DNA from: Azolla caroliniana
Lineage: Eukaryota > Polypodiophyta
Reading direction: 5' to 3'
Length of the DNA: 64,000 bases
Assembly (NCBI GenBank): GCA_043228905.1
Contig: JBHGNT010000008.1
Location: 1,674,001 to 1,738,000, forward strand
Of this stretch, positions 32,201 to 41,378 are shown piece by piece. Position numbers and translations under genes: made by a program. Each line of letters opens with the position of its first letter. The first letter of the stretch is position 1. The notes beneath the pieces were generated by a model that was given only the letters and a program-made list of their open reading frames with translations, did no database searches and was not told the DNA's origin.

Positions 32201-33336
32201 CCGACTGATATCAGGTTCAGACGAACCTCCGGAACGTGTCGGACATCCTTCAACAGCAACTTGCATCCTGTTGGTGTTGACAGCCACACGTCTCCTATGC
32301 CGATAATTCGGCATGTACCTTCATTTCCCATCCGGACACAACCGTGGTCACCGGCTAAGTAGGATGAGAAGCATTTCCGGTCCGGGGTAAGGTGGAACGA
32401 CGCTCCGGAGTCTACCACCCAGGTCATCTCGTCGCCGGCAAGGTTTATCTCACTCTCATCGGTGATGAGCATCAACTCTTCTTCACTTGCTGCGATTGCC
32501 GTCGTTCCCTTCCGGTCCATCCCCTTCCGGTCTTTACCGTTCCGGTCCGGGGTTTGCTTCGAATCGGTACGGTCGGTTTCCTTGTCTTTACGGAAATGCC
32601 GACAGTTCTTTTGGAAGTGTCCCGGCTTGCCGCAATAGAAGCAAGTAGGCCTCCCCCTTGACTTTGACCGTGTCCCCGACTTCTCCCGGTTCTGAGGACT
32701 ACGGTTTCTATGTCTTTCGCGTTCAGATTCGGTAAGGAGCGCTTTGGAGTCGGAGCTCGTATCTTTATCCTTCCGATGCGCCTCCTCATCTAGCAAGCTC
32801 GACTTTACTCTTGCTAGGGATAACCATTTTCCTTCCGGCCCGGCGTTGCCCAAAGTGACAACCAACGTCTCCCAGCTATCCGGGAGGGAACCGAGTAGGA
32901 GTAGCGCTAATACCTCATCGGCAAGAGGTACTTCCAATGACGTTGCCTGGTGTATCAGCCCCTGGAAGGCATTCATATGCTCCGCCATGCTGGAGCCATC
33001 TTGGTACCGGAGTCTTACTAGCTTCCGGAATACCGAAACCTGATTAACAACATTTTTGTTTTGAAACATTATGCCGATCTTCTCCCAGAGCTCATGAGCC
33101 TTGCTGTCTTCATTGAAGTTGTTGTACAGGCTCATGTCGATGAAGCACCGTATGTACGCCGTTGTCTTCATGTGCATCACCTCCCATATCGTGGCGTCGA
33201 TTTTGTCCGGTCTCTTGTCCCCGAACTGAACCGGCAACCAGAGGTCTTTAACAACGAGCATGTCCCTCATCTTCGACTTCCATACTGAATAGTTGGAGCC
33301 GGTGAGCTTGAACATGCCGCCAAATGATTCGTCCAT
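29290..33336 (-). pseudogene. Copia-5 gag-pol polyprotein, one amber stop
   Basis: A 1349-codon frame from ATG 33336 (MDESFGGMFKLTGSNYSVWK), the first Met in register with gag after the primer site. In order: gag; zinc knuckle CFYCGKPGHFQKNC; protease WVVDSGASFHL; LWHKMLCHMS with CTDCLAGKQ; integrase HTDVCQVDTKSH, RADNGGEYRG and ELNGLAERMN (D, D, E); RT with LLYVDDMLIVG at about residue 1024; RNase H with TDSDMSADVDTS and STTEAEYMA; tail RHPMPE. Two lesions: the motif A aspartate (codon 30523-30525, about residue 938) is Tyr, giving VEQLYVKTAFL, and a TAG replaces the Gln codon of SRLQKTV at 29653-29655 (residue 1228). The reading frame is otherwise open. Confidence 0.94.
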
Positions 33337-33366
33337 TTTCCGTGTCAACCTCGCTCTGATACCACT

Positions 33367-34216
33367 TGACGGGAACTCAAGGCTCCTTATGTCCAACACT
33401 CGGCCACAACCGAGCTTCTTTTCATACGCAGAAAATGGGAAACAAATGCACGACACAGTGGAGAAGAAAAATAATAGTACACAGGAGGTTTACGTGGAAA
33501 ACCCCAAACTAGGGGAAAAACCACGGCAGCCCACAGGCTGCAAACTGTCACTATGTGAGAATGTACAACAGTGAGTTCACTGAGGCAACGACCTCGTGCT
33601 CACAGATCTTCGCCACACACGACGGTTACAACAGAGGCAACGACCTCTTTCTCTCTCTCTCTGTACACTATTACGTGCTCTCTCTTCTTCTTGCACCAAC
33701 AAAGGAAAAATGACAACAACAACAGTTACTAAAAGTTTTCCCTAAGTCATATTTATACTAATATGACTTTTCGGCTATTTACAAATGTAGCCTCGATGGG
33801 CTCTCAGAAACATATTTACGAATATGTCTCTTCATCCGGTTCTCACCGGGTCTGTACTATCCGGCTCTCCGTAGCCGGATACTCCTCATCCGGTTCATAC
33901 CGAGCCTGCACCATCCGGCTCTCCGTAGCCGGGTACTCCTCATCCGGTTCATACGGGGCCTGCACCATCCGGCTCTCCGTAGCCGGGTACTCCTCATCCG
34001 GTTCATACCGGGCCTGCACCATCCGGCTCTCCGTAGCCGGGTACTCCTCATCCGGTTCATACCGGGCCTGCACCATCCGGCTCTCCGTAGCCGGGTACTC
34101 CTCATCTGGTTCATACCGGGTCTGTACCATCCGGCTCTCCGTAGCTGGGTCCTCATACGGTTTGTTCATCGGCACTGTTCTTCTTCCTTCCCATCCGGAG
34201 GGACCTGTTTCCCAAC
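33367..34216 (-). repeat. Copia-5 5' LTR
   Basis: An 850-bp LTR with six 54-bp units (about 33838-34150), one more than its partner, and a small deletion in the part that reads GGTTTCGGCCTCGG in the other copy. U5 hairpin at 33492-33526. Confidence 0.92.
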
Positions 34217-34456
34217 TTTTTTGTTGTAACCGCCGGTTGCCGAAGGTAGTGAAGGTAGAGCTCGAGGTCGTTGCCTCTGAATCTTACATTGTCGTACCTC
34301 TTCTCTATAGTGATCCTGTTCGGAGTTCTAAGAACTCCCGTGGTTTTGCCTCTTGAGGGTTTCCATGTTAATACTATGTGCCGTCTTATTTCTGTTTATT
34401 TATTTTCTTCCATTGAGCGAGTGAGACTCGGTTGTGGCCGAGCACTCTTACACACA

Positions 34457-34815
34457 CTTATGCGCTTCACTATCCTTTCTCCATCCCTATATTTCAGCCT
34501 TACAATCTTTCTCATCAGAGATGTTTTGTTGAGGGCATTCTTTCTCTTATATAGACCTGACAGCTTCTACCACATCTCGTAGGCATTTGTGTCATTCGCC
34601 ACATGTTGAAGGACACTTACATCGACGCACTGTCTGATGGTGGCCACCACCTTTCTGTTTAGAAGTTTCCATTCAGACTCTAATACCCCGTTGGGTATTT
34701 CTGCTCTGTCAATGGGCTCATACAAGTCTTTTACTATGAGAAGGTCTTCCATCTTTATCTTCTAGTCTACATAGTTCTATCAGTTTAGAACTATCATAGC
34801 TGGAAAACCGCTAAC
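34457..34815 (-). pseudogene. Copia-6 gag, N-terminal part (in the inverted block)
   Basis: Gag start of Copia-6: an AMIVLN-like beginning, then KMEDLLIVKDLYEPIDRAEIP, NRKVVATIRQCVDVSVLQH and NDTNAYEMW, with one stop. It is closely similar to the Copia-8 gag. It ends exactly at the Copia-4 3' LTR; the next residues (VSTFMGYVNQLVATKFP) lie at 46079 onward on the plus strand beyond the Copia-4 5' LTR. Confidence 0.85.
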
Positions 34816-36184
34816 ACCTCCTTCCAGCTTTCACCTCGATGGTCTGATGCTAGTTTGTTACGATGGGATCGTAGATTTACAAACAAGATATGCTGAAATG
34901 TACAGATAGAATGCAAAGTGCATAGAGACACACTGAGTTTTACGTGGAAGCCCTAGTAATGGAAAACCATGGGAGCAGAGATTCCACTATACAAGAGAAT
35001 ACATAAACGGTTATAGAACTTCTCTGATGATCTTAGAGGATAACCCACTTAGGGTTCTTGGCAGGTTTGCAAACTCTATCGCCGCTCTCTCTCACACACT
35101 CTGTACACAGCGCTTCGCGGTGTTCTACACTATTCTCCTCTCTATCTCACCTAAAGTTTGCCTTAGGTCTCACCTACAGTTTTAGGTATTCGAGTAGTTG
35201 CAAGATCTGGAAAAAAATGGTTCTTGGATCTAGCCTTTCAAGAAGGCTTGCGGTGTTGTTCATTGTGGGTTTTTCAAAGAAAATCGCTTTACAATTTGGA
35301 TTGGGATCCAACTAATTATCAATGGAAAAAGCCGAGTGCTGGTGGAAATGGTAAACATTTGGAGTTTTTCCAATATTCAGTTAAGCTAGGTAGAAATTTT
35401 TTGTTGCAATTAGAGTATAAATGCCCTATTTCCATGAAGCATTGGATTGCAAATAATGTGAATGCATTGCAACTTACCAAATTTTGGAAATGATTGTGGA
35501 GTATGCAGTTGCCGAAAAAAGTGATTTGTTTTCGTTGGCTATTGCTGCACTATGCTCTTCCGGTTGGTGATTGGTTGAGGCAAAATCAGCCATATGCTTG
35601 TGGAATGCATTGTGGTGTATCAATGGAATCTATGTTGCATTTGTTTTCGTTATGTCCCAGGAGCAAGCAATTTTGGAGTAAGTTGTTTTTATTGCTGAGA
35701 CACCATTATTCTCATTCTATTTACTCGTGGTGCAGTATTTTGGGTTGTCCTTCATGGATACATTATGAAGTATGAAAGTAGGCATGCTTCTCATGTCTTT
35801 CATTTTTCCCATGGGCACCTCTATATCACTTCATTTTCATCTTCTATTCCACAGTTTAGAATTGAAAATCTGGTTATTTGGTGTACTATTGCATCATTAG
35901 TTCTTTGGATAATATGGAAGGCGAGATGTGATGTCGTTTTTAATAATGCTTACATACATATCCGCGCCATGCTTATTGAATTCTGGCTATTATTTGTCCA
36001 TACACTATGTGGTCAATATGATGATCTACATGGTTCAGTTGATGTTCTATGGCAACGTCAAGTGGACATTAAGAAACGATGGCAAAGGTTTCACTTATTT
36101 TCAAAGACAACTTTTGGTCTGAGATGGAATTATGCATACCTTCTTTTTTGTTGCATAGGTTGTAGTTTGTGCTCCACTTGTTTC

Positions 36185-36645
36185 TGTTAGGAATCGACCG
36201 GCCACAACCCGTTACACATTCGTATTCGTGTGCAGAAATCAAGAACTAGTACGCAGACAGAAAAATGTGAAGACACAGAGACATCGATATTTTATGAGGA
36301 AAACCTGAAATGGGAAAAAACACGGGGGTCCACAAACCCCGAGAAAATAGGTAACTATAGTAGAGAGGAAGTATAAATACGGAACTTGGAGGCAGCAACC
36401 TCGAGTTCTGCTTCGTTTGACAGACGACTACAAAGTTACACTCTCACTCTCTTACTCACAGTTGAAGAGGCAACTACCTCATTCTAACTATACAATAATG
36501 ATCACTTAACTCTCTTATAAAGTTTGCCCTAGTTGCTTATAAACAAAAGCAATTTTTTGGCTATTTACAGGTATAGTCCACAAGGGCATTTTAGACTATT
36601 TACAATTATAGTCTTCCAAAACGATTTTGGTTTTCAATTCGACTT
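36185..36645 (-). repeat. Probable solo LTR inside LINE-2
   Basis: Starts TGTTAGGAATCGACCGGCC and has copia-LTR features of the minus orientation: the U5 hairpin region (36293-36330), GAGGCAGCAACCTC and GAGGCAACTACCTC, and a TATAAAGTTTGCCCTAG stretch. The right boundary is uncertain (36640-36700); no clear TSD. Confidence 0.5.
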
Positions 36646-36649
36646 CGAT

Positions 36650-36690
36650 TTCCGATTTCGGTTTCGGTTTTGGTTTTGGTTTTGGACTAT
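36650..36690. repeat. GGTTTT/GGTTTC simple repeat
   Basis: Tandem GGTTTC and GGTTTT hexamers at the right edge of the probable solo LTR. Confidence 0.6.
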
Positions 36691-37221
36691 GATATCATCT
36701 GTTTGATCAGATGTTGGTATTAGCCTTTGTATCACAATAAAGGTGAGACGAAATGTCTCCTTTTGTTTTCTATATGTACATTTCTCAAGTAATATACTAA
36801 GGTGTATCTTTCTTTAAAATAAAATAAATTTTTTTTTCCCTAATTGTATTTATACTTATACACACTATGGGCTATTTACAAATATGTCTAGTATTATTAT
36901 TGTCTGCTAATAACACTAACAATCCATAATCAACCAATTGATCAACTAGTCAATTCAACTAGTCGGGTCTAGTGTTGACTGAGCGACTAGTCGATCAATT
37001 ATTCCGCCTTGTCGTCGACCCTCTAGTCGGCCCGACTAGTTGGTCTTGTCTTTGACTTGGATCGTCTACTGTTGACTGTCTCTTAGTTGACTCACCCAGT
37101 CAACTCTCATTGTCTTCAATTGTCGGCTCTCTACCCGACTAGTCGGTTACTCCTTGTCTTCGAACGTTGGATCTCGGGCCAACCAGTCGGCTCCTCCCAT
37201 AGAAGGGACATATTCCTAACA

Positions 37222-37895
37222 CTTTAGTAGTCTCATCATTCAAGGGAGATAAGAAAGAAAGTACCAAGGAGGCCATCAACATTTGGCTTGGTCGTTGGGA
37301 GTCTCACTTTTAGCTTCATCCCAAATCAGAAGTTGTAAACATTGGTTATGTCAGCCATGAGTTCGGTGGCCAAGCTGATGCTTGGTGGCGTGGCCTAAGG
37401 ACTGCAAAGAACTTACCCACAACTTGGGAAGGTTTCGTCAATGTTTTCAAGAAACGGTTCTTGCAGCCACCTTCTCAAATCGAACAAGCGCAACACTTGA
37501 TCACGTTGTTGAGTAAGCCATTTACCTCTCTCGAGGATTATGTGCATCGTGCTTCGACCCAAATCCAAAAATTGGGACTCACGGGTGAGAAATGGTTTGT
37601 CGCTTGTTTTTTGAATGGTATTCCCAATGGCAATTGCCATTGAATCTTCCATGACAAGGACCCCGCAACTTTTGAGGAAGCAGTCAACATTGTATTCCGG
37701 TACCATAGGACTTCCAAGAAAGACTACAATAAACCTGAGTTCGCCAAATCTCCGGATGTCAAGTTCATTGGGAAATGTAAGCAATCTAGTGACATTCTTG
37801 ACCGTGACTCAAAGAAATTGAACCTCTTTTGTGTGTATTGCAAGAAGCAGGGCCACACAAAGGATAGTTGTCGTCATCTTGAGAGAAGTCAATGA
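37222..37895 (+). pseudogene. Gypsy-2 gag, middle and C-terminal part (in the inverted block)
   Basis: Retrotrans_gag-like sequence: AINIWLGRWESHF, ADAWWRGLRTAKNLPTTWEGF, FKKRFLQPP, then a zinc knuckle CVYCKKQGHTKDSC at about 37830-37872. In-frame stops and one frameshift occur near 37313 and 37640. The gag N-terminus lies at 50402 onward beyond Copia-6. Confidence 0.8.
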
Positions 37896-38170
37896 ACAAC
37901 CCTACTCAGGACAAATCTATGAGTCACACGTGTGAGGCTTTTGATGTTATTGAAGTTCATACCAACCATTTAAGTTCATGTGAATGCACTTTTCCTTCAC
38001 ATTTACTTGGACCTAATGATTTACTTCGACCACTCGGGTATATCAATGGAACACAAGCACATTTCTTGTTTAATTCAGGTAGTTCTCACGGTTTTCTTAA
38101 TGATCACTTGGTGCAACAAATGCAACTCCACATAAACGCAAGTGATCATATCTAAACATTTTATTCAATG
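37896..38170 (+). pseudogene. Gypsy-2 protease region
   Basis: LLRPLGYINGTQAHFLFNSGSSHGFLND matches a gypsy aspartic protease, with the active site DSG changed to NSG. It is interrupted after the HFIQ residues by Cap-2 at 38171. Confidence 0.78.
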
Positions 38171-38510
38171 TGTTGTTGGGGTGGGGGGTGAAGCCATTCT
38201 ATAGCTTCACCCCCCTGCCAAGGGGGTTACATGTGTGCGAAAGAGAGAAGTAAAGAAAAATTGAGAATGACACAAAAATGTGAGGGGAAAAATGTCTTTT
38301 CATTACATGCCCATAAGGGGTTTATATAATACATCTAATGTAACGGTTACATGACCATTATAAATAAGACCGTTACACATTCTTGTACACATGCACATAA
38401 TTGTGCATGTGTCCATACACATACTCACACACTCATTTACTTTACACATACACATTAACCACACCATTACACCTACCCTTATGCCTCCCCGTATATTCTT
38501 ATAGGTAGCA
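38171..38510 (-). repeat. Cap-2 3' LTR
   Basis: A 340-bp LTR, reverse orientation of the Cap-1 LTRs (starts TGTTGTTGGGG on the plus strand). Confidence 0.88.
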
Positions 38511-38811
38511 CATGGCACGCCTGTGGGACAGTGCCTTGCACGGTGAACCCAATCGCCATGGCAACTCTTCTCGATCGGAACTCCATCGATCGTCTCAATG
38601 GTCGGAAATCCCTTGACCGGATCACTGCTCTATGATCGATAACTTCGATCAGAGCTTTGCTTGACTCGAACCTTCTTGTTGAGTCAGCATAAGTCGCAAT
38701 TGGATCATACACCAATCAACTAGTTCAATGTGGCATGGGTCGTGAAATCGTGTTGTGCGTTTGTGTATTTTTTATTTCATAATGTGAGTTGTGATTTCGA
38801 CATTTCATGAT

Positions 38812-39062
38812 TTGTACCCCTCAGTTTTTTTTTTCTTAAAATTATATTAAGTACCCTCCGGTTTTAGAAATTTTATGTCCTGCCCTTCTGTTCCCGAAAT
38901 TTGTTTGCGTGCCTTCAAGTTTCTGAAATTTTCTTCTTGCCCCTTTCTCTTTTCTTTCTTTTCGATTTTTGAAATTCCCTTGTTCACCCTTGGCATTTTG
39001 AAATTTGTCTTCTACCCTCGAGCTTTTGAAATTCGAGTGTGTGCCCTCAATTTTCTGAAATT
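38812..39062 (-). repeat. Cap-2 array of about 30-bp degenerate repeats
   Basis: About eight units, each with AATTTC then AAA and a GAGGG or AAGGG core (on the minus strand, for example GAATTTCAAAAGCTCGAGGG). It starts immediately after the captured CHMP1 codons. Confidence 0.75.
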
Positions 39063-39063
39063 T

Positions 39064-39480
39064 TGGAAGACCAACAGAAACCTCAAGGCCATAATCATCC
39101 GCAACTTGTTTCATAAGAGAGTTAACTTGATCTTCAGGGGTAGAAAGAGATGTGCTTCCAACCATGGCCTACTCAACAAACTCAGCCTGGACCTCCATAT
39201 TGACAAACGTCTGTTCAAACTAATCCATGGTCTGGGATATATCTTCTGGATATTTCCCAGAGCAAGGGCGTTATTGAGAGCTTTAACTATATCGGACATG
39301 GATTTGTTTATGGTCTGCATATTGCTCTGTGTGTTGAGGCGAAATATCACTGCGTCAAGGCGACATAATTCAACTGCTCATTTCTCTTACGAATTGTGCT
39401 CTTGGCGTAGATCCGAGCTCCATCCATGTTCCCTTTCTTGATGGCTTTCTTGACCTTGACCTTTTCGCTCTTCTGTACAA
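39064..39480 (-). pseudogene. Captured CHMP1 (ESCRT-III) fragment
   Basis: About 139 codons of a CHMP1/VPS46-type ESCRT-III subunit, in three frames: [18 protein letters not shown] and [11 protein letters not shown]; then [20 protein letters not shown] with IVKALNNALALGNIQK; then FVNMEVQAEF and [18 protein letters not shown] with [14 protein letters not shown]. The real protein (about 200 residues) helps form multivesicular bodies. The N-terminus is degraded and the C-terminal MIT-interacting motif is missing; the sequence stops at SVGLP where the repeat array begins. No intron is apparent. Two frameshifts and a stop make it non-functional. Confidence 0.93.
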
Positions 39481-39499
39481 GGTTGTTTGAGCCAGATCT

Positions 39500-40500
39500 A
39501 GTTTTCACGCTGGATAAGCTCAACAAATTGTCTGCAAAGGACCTTGTGCTAGGGCTGGGCTGATCATGTCCTTGTTGTTGATGGCTATAGCATCCCTTAG
39601 AAGATTGCCATCCAGATCTCTGGGGATGAAGACGGTGTCTTCTTCGACTTCTTCGTCTTCTTCTTGGAAGACGCTACAACACTCGTGAGACACCGTGGAT
39701 GAGGCGTCAACAAGAGCACACATATATAAGACTCAGCCTGATGATCTGCAGGAAAGGGATGCAGATGAGTTATCACTCCCATGATTATGTTCCATTCCGG
39801 ATGCCTCCCCAAAAGGCATATGAGTGCAGCAAGCATTCCTCCAGTGGCAGCAACTATGGTCGCTGGACATTTCTACTATTGTCGCTCTTTCTTCCTGCTT
39901 CCCTCAACAAAACTAGGCTCCCGTAGCGGGGAGATCGGGAAGAGATGGAGGAGGAGAAGGAGAAGATCAGAAAAAAGGAAGAAAATGGAGGAAGAATCAT
40001 CCGTGCGAACAGGGAAGATTCCATCAAGAAGAAGTTCATGCCCAGATAACCGCGTAGTGAGCTAGCATCTGAGGGTTTCTTGTAGATGCCAAAGTCATCC
40101 TCTGACAGGTCGCTGCACTTGGGTTCTCTAAGAGAGTAGCAACAACAGGGGAAAAGGAAGTGGAAAGGAAGAAGGCCCAGCCTCTCCCGATCTCAGATCA
40201 TATTCATCGCCACGCTCGTGTCTCATGTATGTAAGGTCTGGCCGAGGAGGAGCAGGCAACATTATGGATGATACATTGTAACATTCCCTGTGGTGTGCTT
40301 ATGAATGAATTTGCATGAGGAATGAAGAGGTTCCTCTGAACAAGGTAGAGAAAGGAGAACACAGGAAGGCTCTCAACATAGAGACTACATGGACAAACGA
40401 CGATACTCTCTTCTGACACAGACACAAACAAACACACATAGAGATGGAGAGAGAGATTTGTGATGGAGAGGGGGAGTGAGACTTCTTCTCAAGGGAGGTC
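39500..40500 (-). other. Cap-2 interior, unidentified host-like cargo
   Basis: Open but unrecognised stretches on the minus strand, such as the acidic [20 protein letters not shown] segment (39520-39723) upstream of CHMP1. No retroviral motif. CT/GA-rich near 40440-40480. Possibly further captured exons or leader. Confidence 0.35.
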
Positions 40501-40523
40501 GTCCCAGCGGGGCGTGCCAAAAG

Positions 40524-40837
40524 TGCTGTTGGGGTGGGGGGTGAAGCTCAAAGGGGTTACAATAGGGAGAGAGCTAGAGAGAGAGACATAGAAACAACAC
40601 CAAAATGAGAGGGAAAAATGTATATATCATTACATGCCCATAAGGGGTTTATAAAATACATCCATTGTAATGGTTACATGACTGTTATAAATAAGACCGT
40701 TACGCATTCTTGCACACATGCACATAATTGTGCATGTGTCCATACACATACTCACACACTCATTTAGTTTACACATACACATCAACCACATCATTACACC
40801 TACCCTTATGCCTCCCTGTATATTCTTACAAGTAACA
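40524..40837 (-). repeat. Cap-2 5' LTR
   Basis: A 314-bp LTR. On the minus strand it ends CCCCAACAGCA and is followed by CTTTTGGCACG. Confidence 0.88.
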
Positions 40838-41378
40838 CAAAGTTCCAAACTTCCTTCTCTTTCACTTGTGTCTTATAAATCTTTAAGTGAGCATTCTCGT
40901 TTATCAATTTATTCGTGTGTAATTGATCTTGCGCTTCAATTTTATTATTTTAATATTGACGCCACACAATTGCCACATTATGAAGGACAATTACTCGACT
41001 CTATTTTAGACGATTTTCAAGATGTGTTTCCTAACGATCTTTACCACCAAAACGTAATGTGGACCATCAGATTGAACTCATCCCCTGTGCTGCTCCTGTG
41101 AGCATTCCATCTTGTCGACTTAGTCGATTAAAAGAGGATGAGGTCGATTAGGTATAGTAAATCACCTTGGGTTGCGCCAATTTTGTTTGTTAAGAAGAAA
41201 GAAGGTTCATGATGAATGTGTATCAATTATCGTCGTTTGAATAAAATGACAATAAAAAATGCATGTTCGTTACCTCGTGCCGATGATTTGATTGATCATT
41301 TGCATGGGGCTAGATATTTTACGAAAATTGACTTACAAAAAGGTTATCATCAGATTCGCATTGCCGAAGATAATATTC
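40838..41378 (+). pseudogene. Gypsy-2 RT, N-terminal half (in the inverted block)
   Basis: The protease-RT connector in degraded form, then CINYRRLNKMTIKN, PLPRADDLIDHLHG-type and YFTKIDLQKGYHQIRIAEDNI, i.e. RT fingers and motif A with the FTKIDL aspartate. It is cut at 41378, right before the residues that begin the fragment at 22534. Frameshifts and stops occur upstream of 41216. Confidence 0.83.

Larger units (their letters stand above)
28463..34216 (-). mobile_element. Copia-5: nearly intact Ty1/copia element
   Basis: LTRs 28463-29279 and 33367-34216; TSD TTTTT on both sides (28458-28462 and right after 34216, where the terminal A of the LTR is missing). Polypurine tract 29280-29291; Met-tRNA primer site (GTGGTATCAGAGC) at about 33353-33365. 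A single polyprotein frame runs from 33336 to 29290 with one internal stop. It sits in the 3' LTR of Copia-4 and belongs to the same family group as Copia-3. Confidence 0.95.
23101..34456 (+). repeat. Copia-4 3' LTR, split by two insertions
   Basis: Reassembled from 23101-23417, about 28381-28462 and 34217-34456. It matches the Copia-4 5' LTR (45517-46078, opposite strand) from TGTTGGGAAA to the terminal ACACA across all three parts: the first ends in a GA tract, the second continues GGGAGATACAGAAAGC, and the third carries the U5 hairpin and GTGAGACTCGGTTGTGGC. The LINE block and Copia-5 are the inserts. TSD of Copia-4: CTTAT at 34457-34461 (reverse complement ATAAG) against GTAAG at 46079-46083, one mismatch. 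Confidence 0.85.
35173..36838 (+). mobile_element. LINE-2: L1-type LINE 3' part in the Copia-6 LTR
   Basis: Plus-strand remnant of an L1-like LINE: ORF2 C-terminus with a zf-RVT domain (MQLPKKVICFRWLLLHYALPVGDWL, then C-x-x-x-HC spacing before HLFSLCPRSKQFW, 35494-35700). Two frames carry the tail to about 36188. The 3' untranslated region ends in an A/T-rich tail (AAAATAAAATAAA) near 36820. It is 5' truncated, as LINEs usually are. A solo LTR interrupts it at 36185. Confidence 0.78.
34856..37221 (-). repeat. Copia-6 5' LTR, split by LINE-2
   Basis: Matches the Copia-6 3' LTR (49611-50396, opposite strand) in two parts, 34856-35172 and 36839-37221. A degenerate Met-tRNA primer site (TAGCATCAGACC) adjoins the inner edge at about 34840-34852. 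The outer edge ends ATTCCTAACA at 37221. The next bases CTTTA (reverse complement TAAAG) compare with GAAAG after the 3' LTR at 50397-50401, a TSD with one mismatch. Confidence 0.85.
38171..40837 (-). mobile_element. Cap-2: non-autonomous LTR element carrying a CHMP1 fragment
   Basis: A second member of the Cap family, on the minus strand. LTRs 38171-38510 and 40524-40837; TSD CAATG (38166-38170) against CAAAG (40838-40842), one mismatch. The interior starts (minus strand) CTTTTGGCACG after the LTR, as in Cap-1, and ends with the same tail as Cap-1 (38511-38810). The middle holds different cargo: a CHMP1 segment and unidentified host-like stretches. No retroviral genes. A TATTATATAAACC box occurs in the LTR, on the same strand as the cargo. 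Confidence 0.87.

Noticed and set aside
39064-39480. A functional CHMP1 gene
   Set aside because: Two frameshifts, a stop, missing ends, and location inside an LTR element; it is a captured fragment.
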